This document shows, in pieces, positions 54,401 through 63,620 of a stretch of 64,000 nucleotides of DNA (position 1 is the stretch's first letter; the number at the start of each line of letters is the position of its first letter). Both the position numbers and the translations under genes were made by a program. The stretch comes from Micromussa lordhowensis (Eukaryota > Cnidaria > Anthozoa > Scleractinia > Lobophylliidae), in NCBI GenBank assembly GCA_964020085.1, contig OZ026601.1, positions 2,700,901 to 2,764,900 on the forward strand, given 5' to 3'. The notes beneath the pieces are model-generated. The model did not search any database. It was not told the DNA's origin and saw only the letters and a list, made by a program, of their open reading frames with translations.

Positions 54401-54934
54401 TCACTTGTTCGTGATGAGTTTTGTGAGAATTTCAAAAATGATTTACTTTGGCTAATTGTATTACGCGCGGTTAAGGTTCGCGATGCATTGAAAAATTGGG
54501 GCTACATTAACTCCGATTGCTGTGCGTCGTGCTCTCGAAAGGAAACAATCGACCACTGTTTCCTTAATTGCTCCCGCGTGAAGGCCGTTTGGTCACACTT
54601 CTCGCCTTTATTGTCTTCTCTTCTTGGTGTGACATTTTTACCTAACTGCATTTCCGTCTTCTTTTTCCAATGGCCCCGTGCAGACGCTAAGAGTGCACGC
54701 TTGGCCAGATTTCTGATTAAAACGACTCTTTACGGAATTTGGAAATTCCGAAATAAAGCCACTTTTCATAATGGTCATGAGGATTCCCAGGCTATTATTC
54801 GTTACATTAAAACAGATATCCGGAAAAGAATTTCTTTAGATCACTTTCGCTTGTCGCAGTCCGATTTTGCATCCGCCTGGGAATCTACACTTTGTAAAGT
54901 TGCCGACTCTTCTTTTCATGTTCTTCTCTAGTGT
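51428..54934 (+). CDS. LINE-A ORF2: APE endonuclease and reverse transcriptase, no AUG start
   Basis: Open from just after TAG 51425-51427 to the TAG at 54929-54931 (stop codon included within the stated end region). The endonuclease starts LTINARGLGSP at 51482, with VQETL near 36, GGDFNC near 138, SRLDKFFVS near 198 and LSDHDFVSF near 218. The reverse transcriptase (about 440-720) has NKSPGPDGL, NWRPISLLNVDYK, SLDQEKAFDRVN, RQGDSLSPMLY and IYADD (about 53535). A C-terminal CCASCSRKETIDHCFLNC finger lies near 1015. No ATG occurs in frame before or within the endonuclease domain, so initiation must use a non-AUG codon (TTG 51482 is one) or reinitiation after ORF1. The frame is otherwise unbroken. 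Confidence 0.9.
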
Positions 54935-55110
54935 AGTCAATTTTATAGTTGGACAGAGACATTCTTGAACAGTGTGAAGCTGAAGTAATACTCTAGGTTT
55001 TTATTTTAATACGGAATTTCTATGTGAGGGGCCAGGCCCATGTGCTTTGCACTTTTTATTATGTACATTAGTGGTTTATTGTGAATAAACTCATTTCAAA
55101 AGCTAAAAAA

Positions 55111-55158
55111 ATTCGACTGCAGATCGAGAGGTCACCGGTTCGATCCCGGTTGCCCCCT
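55111..55158 (+). pseudogene. tRNA-Cys 3' part, cut by LINE-A
   Basis: From the anticodon stem to U73, identical to the consensus; the acceptor 5' strand and D-arm are absent because LINE-A lies upstream. The B-box is intact. Confidence 0.9.
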
Positions 55159-55656
55159 TATTGCTTTATTTTCCCAGGTATTTTTTCTCACTTTCAAATT
55201 GTTTTAGTTACGACCTTAGTTCTTTGATTTCCTATTTTGTCGTAAATATACAGGAAACAAAACTAAAAATATGTTTTCTGACTTAAAATATCTTTCATGA
55301 CTCTCTAAGAAAGTGGATAAAGATTACTATTTTGTTTGCTTTCACTGAGGTTTTAAAATTTTGTTTAATTTCACATATTATTCTTTAATCTATCAGACAT
55401 AACTTTGTTATTGTATAGCAAGGTAGTCTTGGGGTAAATACGAGCGTTCTGATTGGTTCTTGCTTCGTCAGGGTTTGCCTTACGGATCGTTTCCATCAAA
55501 AGCCGGTAAATCCAAGGCCGAGTGCCATATAATAACATAGTTACTGACCTGGCATGTTCGAGCCTTACTGGGAACTGTTGGCCCTCAGTCGTTTTTGTAC
55601 GCACCTATGCTTAATTGGTGTGCTCGGTCCGTATTTCCACGACCTCGTGCTAATAT
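55111..55656. repeat. 546-bp direct repeat, right copy
   Basis: Starts at the base after the LINE-A tail with the tRNA-Cys 3' part and reads on to 'gtgctaatat', then continues as unduplicated array sequence ('tctttattatt'). Confidence 0.9.
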
Positions 55657-56010
55657 TCTTTATTATTATATGGCTATTTCCGTGAGCGTGCAAGATGAAT
55701 CAAATCCTGTGCTGGCTACCCGAGCGGGCAAGTCGGAGCTATCTTGCCCGCCCGTGACTACCCGCCTTGTCCCGTAAGAAAAATTTGCCCGAAAGCCATA
55801 TAATAAATCGATCCGTTAATGACCAAGCTTGTTCGGTAAGGATGGCTTGATATTGGCCTCGTTACGTTCGTTTTTGCGAGTTTATGGACCTCGACACTGT
55901 CTCAGTGTCTTGGCAGATACCCAGCCATCTTGACCTTACACTTGGTCAATAACCCAAATATATGACCCTAGAATCAGCCAATCAGAGCGCCATATAATAG
56001 TTATGATAAT
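55657..56010. repeat. Diverged inverted-repeat block
   Basis: Same type as other blocks but strongly diverged ('ggcttgatattggcctcgtt', 'ccctagaatcagccaatcag'), and joined to the upstream duplicate by 'tctttattattata'. A similar join occurs at 63615, so it may be a related longer MITE. No gene seen. Confidence 0.45.
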
Positions 56011-56311
56011 TTTATCCGAACGTTTTTTTTTTTGACTTCATAATAATGGTACCTGTTTTAGTCACGGCCAAGTTCGCCACAAAAAAAATGTCCTCCTTTA
56101 GTTTCTCGGATGTTCTGTGTTACAAGAATGGCAGCTTATGGTTTCTGTAAGATAAAATTGTACACTTTTTACTTTTCGCTATTTTAAATTACGCAAATAT
56201 TAAAAATACTTAATTCTTGAAATATTTGATTTTACATCAAAACAAAAGTCTGTTGTTTCGCCTTGGAGCTTATCTGCACAAAAAAGCCTGGCAAAATAAT
56301 TTGTCCCATAC

Positions 56312-56382
56312 TGCACTGGCTGGGAATCGAACCCGGGCCTCCCGCGTGGCAGGCGAGAATTCTACGACTGAACCACCAGTGC
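56312..56382 (-). pseudogene. tRNA-Gly(GCC), decayed
   Basis: 'ggctgggaatcg' breaks the outer T-stem pair, and 'tctacgactg' replaces invariant G18 in the D-loop. Anticodon and acceptor are kept. Confidence 0.65.
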
Positions 56383-56849
56383 TCGCTAAAAAAAAATGGC
56401 ATAATTTTTGAGCCAGATCTGTTACGGCCAGGTATCTCTGCTTTACACCCTGCGAGAAAATTCGGCGACGCGGCAAGAGTCGCAAAACAAATAAGTTGCT
56501 ACACCCTTCTGACAATACTGTTGGCTCAGCTCTTGGTATATTCCCTATACCATTGCATTCGACAAAGTCATTGATTAGTGGTTGACTTGATTTATGTGCA
56601 GTGTGAATATTTGATCTAATTCAGTTCACGCCGCTTTTTTGTACCTACTAAGGGTGTCTGATCATGAGGTCCTTGATGCCCGTGCTGACGTGTATACTTA
56701 CCATATTTGTAGGGCATGGTATAATGGCTCATATACCATGGCCTCTAAGCCAATCAAATTCCTTGAATTGCATAATTAATAATTACTAATAATCACCCAA
56801 CATGTAACCTAAATTCAAATTTTATATTTGGCGCGAACGTTAAAGTCAA

Positions 56850-56878
56850 GGGGGTATAGCTCAGTGGTAGAGCATTCA
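56850..56878 (+). pseudogene. tRNA-Cys type B, truncated after D-arm
   Basis: GGGGGTA plus D-arm up to 'gagcattc', then directly 'acagttggttgac' of the Gly flank. This is a different deletion from the common head fragments. Confidence 0.85.
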
Positions 56879-56976
56879 CAGTTGGTTGACTTGATGTGAG
56901 ACCACTAATATATGTGCAGTGTGAATATTAATAACTTCTCGACTTCTACCTGAGAATTAATCTCTTAAACTTATCA

Positions 56977-57048
56977 GGGGGCATAGCTCAGTGGTAGAGC
57001 ATTCGACTGCAGATCGAGAAGTCACCTGTTCAATCCAGGTTGCCCCCT
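56977..57048 (+). tRNA. tRNA-Cys-GCA: tRNA-Cys(GCA) with compensated T-stem
   Basis: The T-arm is ACCTG/CAGGT: the G52 to T change is matched by C62 to A, so the stem stays fully paired. The acceptor is consensus, anticodon GCA, T-loop TTCAATC and U73 present. It may be functional despite divergence, although the B-box loses one base. Confidence 0.7.
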
Positions 57049-57348
57049 TTCAAGATTATTTACCCGAGCGTTGTTTTAAACTTCATAACAATGGTACTTT
57101 TTTATATTACGGCCTGGTCACGGTTTTAGATAAAGCCTAGTTAATGTGTTCTTTAAGTTTCTGTGTTTCTACGGAGTTACAAAATCACAGTTCATGCTTT
57201 CTGCAAGCTAAAATTGAACACGTTTTTCTTTCTTGATTTTCTGGCATCAAAACAAAAGTCTGTTGTTTCGCCTTGCTGCAGCTTATCAGCACTTTTCTGG
57301 TCCGAGGAACAGCTGACGAAAAACCTTGCAAAATAGTTTGTTAGCTAC

Positions 57349-57419
57349 TGCACTGGCCGGGAATCGAACCAAGGCCTCCCGCGTGGCAGGCGAGAATTCT
57401 ACCACTGAACCACCAGTGC
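57349..57419 (-). pseudogene. tRNA-Gly(GCC), T-stem broken
   Basis: 'aaccaaggcc' in place of 'aacccgggcc' leaves two T-stem mismatches. Other arms are intact. Confidence 0.6.
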
Positions 57420-57860
57420 TCGTTAGAAAACGTGATGATGAGGTCCTTGATTGGTTCGAATTAATGAATGTCTTGCCGGAACTACTGATCCGATGTACGC
57501 TCACCATAGACCAAAACGTTATCAAGTATCTAGTAAGTCAAATGTATAACGTTCAAAAATGCTTGTAAATAACTATACAACAAATTACTTCTTTGTTTGC
57601 TGATTGTTGTTCTCTGAGCTTTTTGGAAATATTTTTCAGTTGCGTGTTTCTGAGCAAGTGGTCACAAGTGGCAAACTGATTGAGAAATTCATTTTGTAAC
57701 TTCACTGATGATTTCACGAGTGATTACGAGAACAAAATGACTTTAGATAGTTCCAGGAGTGGACTGAATCTTTCAGTCGCAATCAAAAACATTAAATATT
57801 TATAACATCTCAATTGTACCTTAAAATTAGCCAGTTAAATTTACAACGCAGTTGTTATCG

Positions 57861-57932
57861 GGGGGCATAGCTCAGTGGTAGAGCATTCGACTGCAGATCG
57901 AGAGGTCACCGGTTCGATCCCGGTTGCCCCCT
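57861..57932 (+). tRNA. tRNA-Cys-GCA: tRNA-Cys(GCA), consensus copy
   Basis: Full consensus; one extra G precedes the acceptor. Confidence 0.95.
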
Positions 57933-58583
57933 TATTGCTTTATTTTCTAAGGTATTTTTTCTCACTTTCAAATTGTTGTAGCTGTTTTAGTTACGATCTG
58001 AGTTCTTTGATTTTCTATTCTGTCGTAAATATACAGGAAACAAAACGAAAAATATGTTTTCTGACTAAACACATGTTTCTGACTCTCTTAGAAAGTGCAT
58101 AAAGATAACTATTTTGTTTGCTTTCACTGAGGTTAAAAAATTTCGTATAATTTCACATATTGTTCTTTAATCCATCAGAGATAACTTTGTTATTGTATAG
58201 CAAGGTAGTTTTGGGGTAAATACCAGCGTTCTGATTGGTTCTTGCTTCGTTGGGGTTTCCCCTACAGGTCGTTTCCATCAAAAGTCGTGTAGTTTTTCGT
58301 TTTCAAAAGCCGGTAAATTCAAGGCCCGAGTGCCATATAGTAACATAGTTACTTACCTGGCTTGTTCAAGCCTTACTGGGGAATGTTGGCCGTCGGTCGT
58401 TTTTGTACGGCCCAAGCTTAATTGTTGCGCTCGGTCTGTACTGCCACGACCTCGCCCAATGTTCTCCAATGTGGCCCCAGAATTAGCCAATCACAGCGCC
58501 ATATAAGCCATATAAGCCACATAAAATTACTAAGAATCACGCGACATTTAACCTAAATTATAATTTTAAATTTGGCGCGAACA

Positions 58584-58654
58584 TATAAGTCATGGGGGTA
58601 TAGCTCAGTGGTAGAGCATTCGGCTGCAGATCGAGAGGTCACCGGTTGCCCCCT
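58584..58654 (+). pseudogene. tRNA-Cys type B missing T-loop
   Basis: 'accggttgccccctt' joins the 5' T-stem to the 3' acceptor, deleting the T-loop and 3' T-stem (about 11 nt) and with them the B-box. Confidence 0.85.
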
Positions 58655-58982
58655 TTTAAGGTTATTTACCCGAACGTTGTTTTAAACTTCATAATAATGG
58701 TACTTTTTTATATTTCGGCGTGGTCACGGTTTTAGTTACCGCCTAGTTAATGTGTTCTTTTAGTTTCTGTGTTTCTACGGAGTTACAAAATCACAGTTCA
58801 TGCTTTCATCAAGCTATAAAATTGCACACGTTTTACTTTCAGCTTTTTAAAGTTACCCAAACATTCTTGATTCTCAGGCATCAAAACAAAAGTCTGTTGT
58901 TTCGCCTTGCTGCAGCTTATCAGCACTTTTCTGGTCCAAGAAACAGCTGACGAAAAACCTAGCAAAATCATTTGTTAGCTAC

Positions 58983-59056
58983 TGCACTGGCTGGGAATCA
59001 AACCCGGGCCTCCCGCGTGGCAGGCGAGGATTCTACCACTGAACCACCAGTCAGTG
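58983..59056 (-). pseudogene. tRNA-Gly(GCC), decayed
   Basis: The T-loop has C56 changed ('gggaatcaaaccc' on plus), the anticodon arm reads 'gcgaggatt', and three bases ('tca') are inserted in the 5' acceptor ('ccaccagtcagtg'). Confidence 0.75.
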
Positions 59057-59440
59057 TTCGGTTAAAACTTGGCTCCTAATTCGTGAGCCACGACTCTCAC
59101 AGCCAGGTTGCTCTGCTCTACACACTGCGAGAAAAATTCGGCGATTCTATAGGAGGCGGAATGCAAACAAGTTGTAAATGTGAAGGTGATGAGGCTGCAC
59201 TCAATCAACACGCCTCTATTTGCGTAAACTGACCCTTCTGACAATACTTCTGACTCAGCTCTTGGTATATTCTTTATACCATTGCACTCGACAAAGTCAT
59301 GGATTATTCACAATTGGTTTACTTGATGTGAGACCACTAATATATGTGCAGTGTGAATAGTAATAACTTCTCGATCTGTACTTTAGAATTAATTTCATAT
59401 CAGAGGGGCGCTCACTCAAAGTTAGAACTAAATTTTATCA

Positions 59441-59461
59441 AAGGGCACAGCTCAGTGGTAA
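59441..59461 (+). pseudogene. tRNA-Cys head fragment
   Basis: 'gggcacagctcagtggta' joined to 'ataattgtacctg'. Confidence 0.7.
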
Positions 59462-59744
59462 TAATTGTACCTGTTTTAGTTACGGCTTCAGTTCTCAATT
59501 TCCTAACTCAGTGCAAAAACGCCAAAAAAATGTCTTTTTTTTTAATTTCTGTGTTTCAAGAATCACAGCTTATTCTTTCTGTAAGCTAACACCATGCACT
59601 TTTTACTTTTAGCTATTTTAAGTAAACCTCTTAAAATATTTGATTTAACATCAAAACAAAAGTCTGTTGTTTCGTCTTTGCAGCTTATCAGCAGGTTTTG
59701 GACCGGGGAACAGCTGATGAAAAACCTGGCAGAATGAAAAACAC

Positions 59745-59777
59745 TGCACTGGCCGGGAATCGAACCCGGGCCTCCCG
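59745..59777 (-). pseudogene. tRNA-Gly 3' half only
   Basis: The 3' acceptor and T-arm are consensus, then 'cctcccg' passes into 'aattcagaaattcat' of the long spacer. The breakpoint falls at 'gaattc', present in both partners. Confidence 0.85.
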
Positions 59778-59914
59778 AATTCAGAAATTCATCTTGTAAC
59801 TTCACTGATGATTTCAAGAGTGATTACGAGAACAAATTGACTATAGGGAATTCAAGCATAATACAGACTGGACTGAATCTCTTTATTCATAACGTCTTAA
59901 CTTGATATCATCAC

Positions 59915-59986
59915 GGGGGCATAGCTCAGTGGTAGAGCATTCGACTGCAGATCGAGAGGTCACCGGTTCGATCCCGGTTGCCCCCT
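59915..59986 (+). tRNA. tRNA-Cys-GCA: tRNA-Cys(GCA), consensus copy
   Basis: Full consensus over 72 nt. Confidence 0.95.
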
Positions 59987-60423
59987 TACTGCTTGCCTAA
60001 TTCTCTCAAGTGTTTTTTTTTTCACTTTCAAATTGTTGTAGCTGCCGTTCAGTTATGACCTTGGTTCTTTGATTTTCTATTTTGTTAAACTGTCCAAATA
60101 CAGGAAACGATGCTAAAAATTTGTTTTCGAACTCTCTTAGAATGCATAAAAGATAACGATTCTGTTTTTTTGCTTTCACTGAGGTTTTGAAATTTCCTTT
60201 CCGTTTTTTCAACTTCATTATAATGGTACCTGTTTAGTTACGGCCTCAGTTATCTAAATCTCCTCATTTTTCAGTTTTCGTTTTCCACTTTCTAACAATT
60301 TTAGCTTGCAGAAAGCATGAGCTGTGATTGCGAGAAAAATTCGGCGATTGTATAGGAGGCGGAATGCAAACAAATTGTAAATGTGCGGGTGATTAGGCTG
60401 CACTCAATCAACACGCCTCTAAT

Positions 60424-60753
60424 AGACCTTTTTACCGATACGGCGGCCATCTTGAATTCTATTGTTTTGACTGAGAAATTATGGGCTGCCGAGGGGGCAA
60501 TCGCTGGAAATTTTATCGTATACACAGCTTTCAGGATAAATTTTTACTGCTTGTCTCTCATATTCCATAACAAATATTACAAGCGTTACATCTTTCCGTC
60601 ACGATATTTGGCAGTTGTTCCTATGGTTATCGAAAAATTATTGTTAAAAGTTATCACGCCACAGGATTCTTTTTAATTATTTCTCATCTGCCCCCTGGGC
60701 ATCCCATAATTTCCTCGGAATTCAAGATGGCCGCCGTATCGGTAAAAAGGTCT
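60424..60753. mobile_element. MITE, 330 bp, with perfect TIRs of about 36 bp
   Basis: Left end AGACCTTTTTACCGATACGG continuing 'cggccatcttgaattc', mirrored exactly at the right. It splits 'cacgcctctaattgcgtaaac', found whole at about 33855. Only about 2 bp of flank are shared. The interior has no recognisable protein. Confidence 0.8.
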
Positions 60754-60821
60754 ATTGCGTAAACTGACCCTTCTGACAATACTTCTGACTCAGCTCTTGG
60801 TTTACACTCTATACCTTCTAT

Positions 60822-61591
60822 CCTTCTATGCTGCTGTGCTCCGGGCCTGGTGTGCCATTGGTGGCTCTGTTGCCCCTTCTGGCACTCCCTCCATTAGTGG
60901 CCTCTCTGGTGTTAGGGTTTTGGTTTCCACTGTTACTTGTAAATCCACTTACGCGCGCCTTCTTGACCTAACACATGTTGTTCCGCACTGTGTTAGCAAG
61001 TTTCGTCCTGTCTTTGGTGACTTGTACTGGTCCTCTACGTGGACCCAACTATCCTTTATGCCACTAGACCGCAAGGTGATTGATTTGGCCTGGAAAGTGT
61101 CCCATGGTGCTCTTCTCACCATGGACCGTCTCCTTTCCTTCGGTTATAGCCTCCCCGCTGCTTGTTTCTGTGGCTTTCATCTCGAGTCAGCTGAGCACCT
61201 GTTTTTCCACTGCCCTCTTGCTAAGAGCGGTATCGATTGGATCCAGTCCCTCCTCTTTCGGGCTGCCCCTCTTTCCCCTTCTATTGTGCTGCGTCACGTT
61301 CTTTTTGGTTTTAGTCCGGATGAGTTGCTTGTCGTTCCCCGGGTTTTTGTCTATCTGCTCCACTCACTCAAATTTTTGGTCTGGTCACAGCGGAATGATT
61401 GTCGTTTTCGGTCCTCTCGTCCTGGGGCTGTTGCCCTTCTCGCTGCTCTCAAAGCCCGCTTGCGTTTCTACCTTCCTTTGTTTTTCAAGCGTTTTGTCTC
61501 GCCTCGTCGTAAGCGCTATTTTTTGCGCCACTGGGGCGCCTCCGGTGTCGTTTGTTCTACTACTTGTGGGGAGCTTGTCTTCCATCTTTGA
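60822..61591 (+). pseudogene. LINE-B3 ORF2 C-terminal 256 codons
   Basis: Open from the truncation point to TGA at 61591. It differs from B1 by one residue that I can see (Ser to Phe in CGFHLESAEHL, the zinc-finger region). It has no reverse transcriptase domain and no native start; in-frame ATGs upstream belong to array spacer. Confidence 0.88.
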
Positions 61592-61896
61592 GCCTTTTCT
61601 CCATATTAGCTGTATTCTGGGGCTTTTTGCTAAGTTGTTACCCTGGTTCCGTTGTACATGCTCGGTGTTGAGTTCGGTCTGAAGCTGGTTTCGTGTCTTT
61701 AATTTTTGAGTGTTTTGGTGAGGCGGGGTTCGATTCCCCGGCGAAGTTGGCGAGATGGCTGCGTTTAGTGGGGTCTCCCTCACCTTGGCTGCCTAGTCAC
61801 TTGGACTGCACACCCCTCCTTGTTGACTAGTGCTTATCTATGGGTGGTGAGCATTGCACTCCCCGCTCACTACTCCGCCAAAATAAAAAAAAAAAA
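60822..61896 (+). mobile_element. LINE family B, copy B3, 5'-truncated
   Basis: Matches B1 from 32691 to its A tail almost base for base, including the T-arm hairpin at 61724-61740. The tail ends at 61896. Short 'ttctat' filler marks the 5' joint. Flanking unit sequences on the two sides are similar but not identical, so they look like two units rather than a target duplication. Confidence 0.9.
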
Positions 61897-61916
61897 CTTC
61901 TGACTGACTGAGCTCT

Positions 61917-62075
61917 GGGTGATGTAGCAGCTGTCGTAAGGTCTCACATGAGTGGCTCGATACCCTTAGAGTGAACAATACAACAAACAACAGAAACAAT
62001 GCCCCTAGCCCTAAAACAATAACAGCTGCTACAATGACCAAACAATGGCAGCTTACGAGAGCTGCTACACTTCTG
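61917..62075. mobile_element. hAT-like MITE, 159 bp
   Basis: Flanked by an 8-bp duplication TGAGCTCT (61909-61916 and 62076-62083), as for hAT elements. The right end read inward is CAGAAGTGTAGCAGCTCTCG and the left is 'gggtgatgtagcagctgtcg'. A partial copy is at 38424-38516. Confidence 0.8.
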
Positions 62076-62242
62076 TGAGCTCTTGGTATACTATCTATAC
62101 CACTGCACTCGACAATCACCATGGATTACTCACAATTGGTTGAGTTGATGTGAGACCACTACTATATGTGCAGTGTAAATATTAATAATTCTCGACTTGT
62201 ACTTTAGAATTAATCACTCAAAGTTAGAACTAAATTTCATCA

Positions 62243-62263
62243 GAGGGCATAGTTCAGTGGTAA
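62243..62263 (+). pseudogene. tRNA-Cys head fragment
   Basis: 'gagggcatagttcagtggta' into 'ataatggtacctg', with the shared D-stem change. Confidence 0.75.
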
Positions 62264-62557
62264 TAATGGTACCTGTTTTATTTACGGCTTTAGTTATCTA
62301 AATATCCATTTTCTAACTCCACGCAAAAACGCCAAAAATGTCTTCTTTTAGTTTCTATGGTTCTATAAATTTAAAAGAAAATGTACGCCTTTTACTTTAA
62401 AAAATTTTAAAGTTATGCAAATATTGAAACTACTAAACTCTTTAAACATTTGATTTTACATCAAAACAAACGTCTGTTGTTTCCCCTCACAGCTTATCAA
62501 CACTTTTTGGACCGACAAGCAACGATGAAAAACCTAGCAAAATAACGTTTTAGATAG

Positions 62558-62628
62558 TGCACTGGCCGGGAATCGAACCCGGGCCTCCCGCGTGGCAGGC
62601 GAGAATTCTACCACTAAACCACCAATGC
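62558..62628 (-). tRNA. tRNA-Gly-GCC: tRNA-Gly(GCC), two tolerated changes
   Basis: Acceptor GCATTGG pairs with CCAGTGC through a U-G at pair 4, and the D-stem has a U-G at 13-22. All invariant bases are kept. Probably able to function. Confidence 0.75.
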
Positions 62629-63052
62629 TCGTTAGAAAACGTGATGATGAGGTTCTTGATTCATTCGAATTAATGAATGCCTTGCGGGAACTACTGATCC
62701 GATGTACGCTCACTCAAGTATCTAGTAAGTGAAATATATAACGTTCAAAAATGCTTGTAGATAACTATACAACAAATTACTTCTTTATTTGCTGATTGTT
62801 GTTCTCTGAGCTTTTTGGAAATATTTTTCAGTTGCGTTTTTCTGAGGAAGTGGTCACAAGTCGTAAACTGATTCAAAAATTCATTTTGTAACTTCACTGA
62901 TGATTTCACGAGTGATTGCGAGAACAAAGTGACTTTAGATAGTTCTAGGAGTGGACTAAATCTTTCAGTCGTAGTCAAAAACATTAAATATTTATAACAT
63001 CTCAATTGTACCTTAGAATTAGCCAGTTAAATTTACAGCTTAATTGTTATCA

Positions 63053-63124
63053 GGGGGCATAGCTCAGTGGTAGAGCATTCGACTGCAGATCGAGAGGTCC
63101 CCGGTTCGATCCCGGTTGCCCCCT
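63053..63124 (+). tRNA. tRNA-Cys-GCA: tRNA-Cys(GCA), one T-stem change
   Basis: A49 to C breaks only the outermost T-stem pair; all else is consensus. Likely functional. Confidence 0.82.
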
Positions 63125-63620
63125 TATTGCTTTATTTTCCCAGGTATTTTTTCTCACTTTCAAATTGTTGTAGCTGTTTTGGTTATAACCTAAGTTCTTT
63201 GATTTTCTATTTTGTCGTAAATATACGGGAAACAAAACTAAAAATATGTTTTCTGACTCTCTGAGAAAGTGCATAAAGATAACTATTTTGTTTTGTTTTT
63301 TGCTTTCACTGAGGTTTTAAAATTTTGTTAAACTTCACATATTGTTGTTTATCAAACACAACTTTGTTATTGTATTGCAAAGTAGTCTTGGGGTAAATAC
63401 GAGCGTTCTGATTGGTTTTTGCTTCGTCGGGGTTTGCCTTACGGATCGTTTCCATCAAAAGCCGGTAAATTCAAGGCCCAAGTGCCATATAATAACATTG
63501 TTACTGACCTGGCATGTTCGAGCCCTACCGGGAACTGTTTACCCTCGGTCGTTTTTGTACGCACCTACGCTTGATTGGTGCGATCGGTCCGTATTTCCAT
63601 GACCTCGGGCTAATATTCTT
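63053..63620. repeat. Array unit 12, partial; right edge of the array
   Basis: Contains Cys-A and its spacer and block. After 'gacctcgggctaatattctt' (about 63620) the sequence no longer resembles the array within this window. Confidence 0.7.

Larger units (their letters stand above)
49439..55110 (+). mobile_element. LINE family A, full length, both ORFs intact
   Basis: 5672-bp non-LTR retrotransposon: 5' UTR (49439-49632) starting with a tRNA-Lys-like 22-mer, ORF1 (49633-51423), ORF2 (to 54931), and a 3' UTR with AATAAA near 55083 ending 'agctaaaaaa'. It is inserted into tRNA-Cys between the D-stem (GAGC) and the anticodon stem (ATTCGA), with a 546-bp target repeat. Identity of the flanking repeats and open ORFs point to very recent, possibly ongoing, activity. 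Confidence 0.92.
48869..57860. repeat. Array unit 9, split by full-length LINE-A
   Basis: Cys-A (48869) and its downstream spacer and block run to 49438, then LINE-A follows to 55110. The same 546 bp are then repeated (55111-55656), followed by a diverged block (55657-56010), Gly (56312), Cys head (56850), Cys (56977), Gly (57349) and spacer. Confidence 0.8.
57861..59914. repeat. Array unit 10
   Basis: Contains Cys-A (57861), block (58190-58560), truncated Cys-B (58584), decayed Gly (58983), Cys head (59441), broken Gly (59745) fused to the long spacer by a deletion, then the next Cys-A. No nested transposon. Confidence 0.8.
59915..63052. repeat. Array unit 11, with two MITEs and a LINE-B fragment
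   Basis: Contains Cys-A (59915), spacer, hairpin left arm only (about 60296-60327), Gly flank, MITE (60424-60753), Gly flank, LINE-B3 (60822-61896), hAT-like MITE (61917-62075), Cys head (62243), Gly (62558) and spacer. The block and Cys-B are deleted. Confidence 0.75.
7556..63620. repeat. Degenerate tandem array of tRNA-Cys(GCA) and tRNA-Gly(GCC) genes
   Basis: The same ordered segments recur about twelve times: Cys-A gene (+), spacer, an inverted-repeat block, Cys-B copy (+, acceptor GGGGGTA), spacer, Gly gene (-), spacer, tRNA-Cys head fragment, spacer, often a second Gly (-), spacer, next Cys-A. The inverted-repeat block (ends near 'gcgttctgattggtt' and 'gccaatcagagc', with an inner palindrome around 'gttggccctcggtcg') is seen at about 7890-8215, 13565-13920, 14815-15180, 20185-20555, 23060-23330, 25075-25425, 27550-27785, 35200-35570, 43545-43790, 43985-44335, 46290-46640, 49190-49438, 55410-55656, 58190-58560 and 63360-63620. 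Units differ by deletions, nested transposons and point changes, so the array grew by repeated duplication and is decaying in part. Confidence 0.9.

Noticed and set aside
60755..61591. 278-codon ORF at the LINE-B3 fragment
   Set aside because: The first 22 codons are spacer; the remainder is the truncated LINE ORF2, annotated as such.
60780..62100. Long target duplication around LINE-B3
   Set aside because: The flanks ('ttctgactcagctcttgg' and 'ttctgactgactgagctc') differ, although LINE-B3 is nearly identical to B1, so they are two array units rather than a duplicated target.
8650..62628. Recurrent short ORFs with peptides such as STGGSVVEFSPATREARVRF and SSVVEHSTADREVTGSIPVA
   Set aside because: They are conceptual translations of the tRNA-Gly (minus) and tRNA-Cys (plus) genes and their flanks. 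The repeat of the peptide reflects tRNA copies, not a protein family.
7556..63620. CRISPR-like or satellite interpretation of the regular repeats
   Set aside because: Repeats are complete tRNA genes with kb-scale, non-unique spacers in a eukaryotic context; no short spacers of uniform size.
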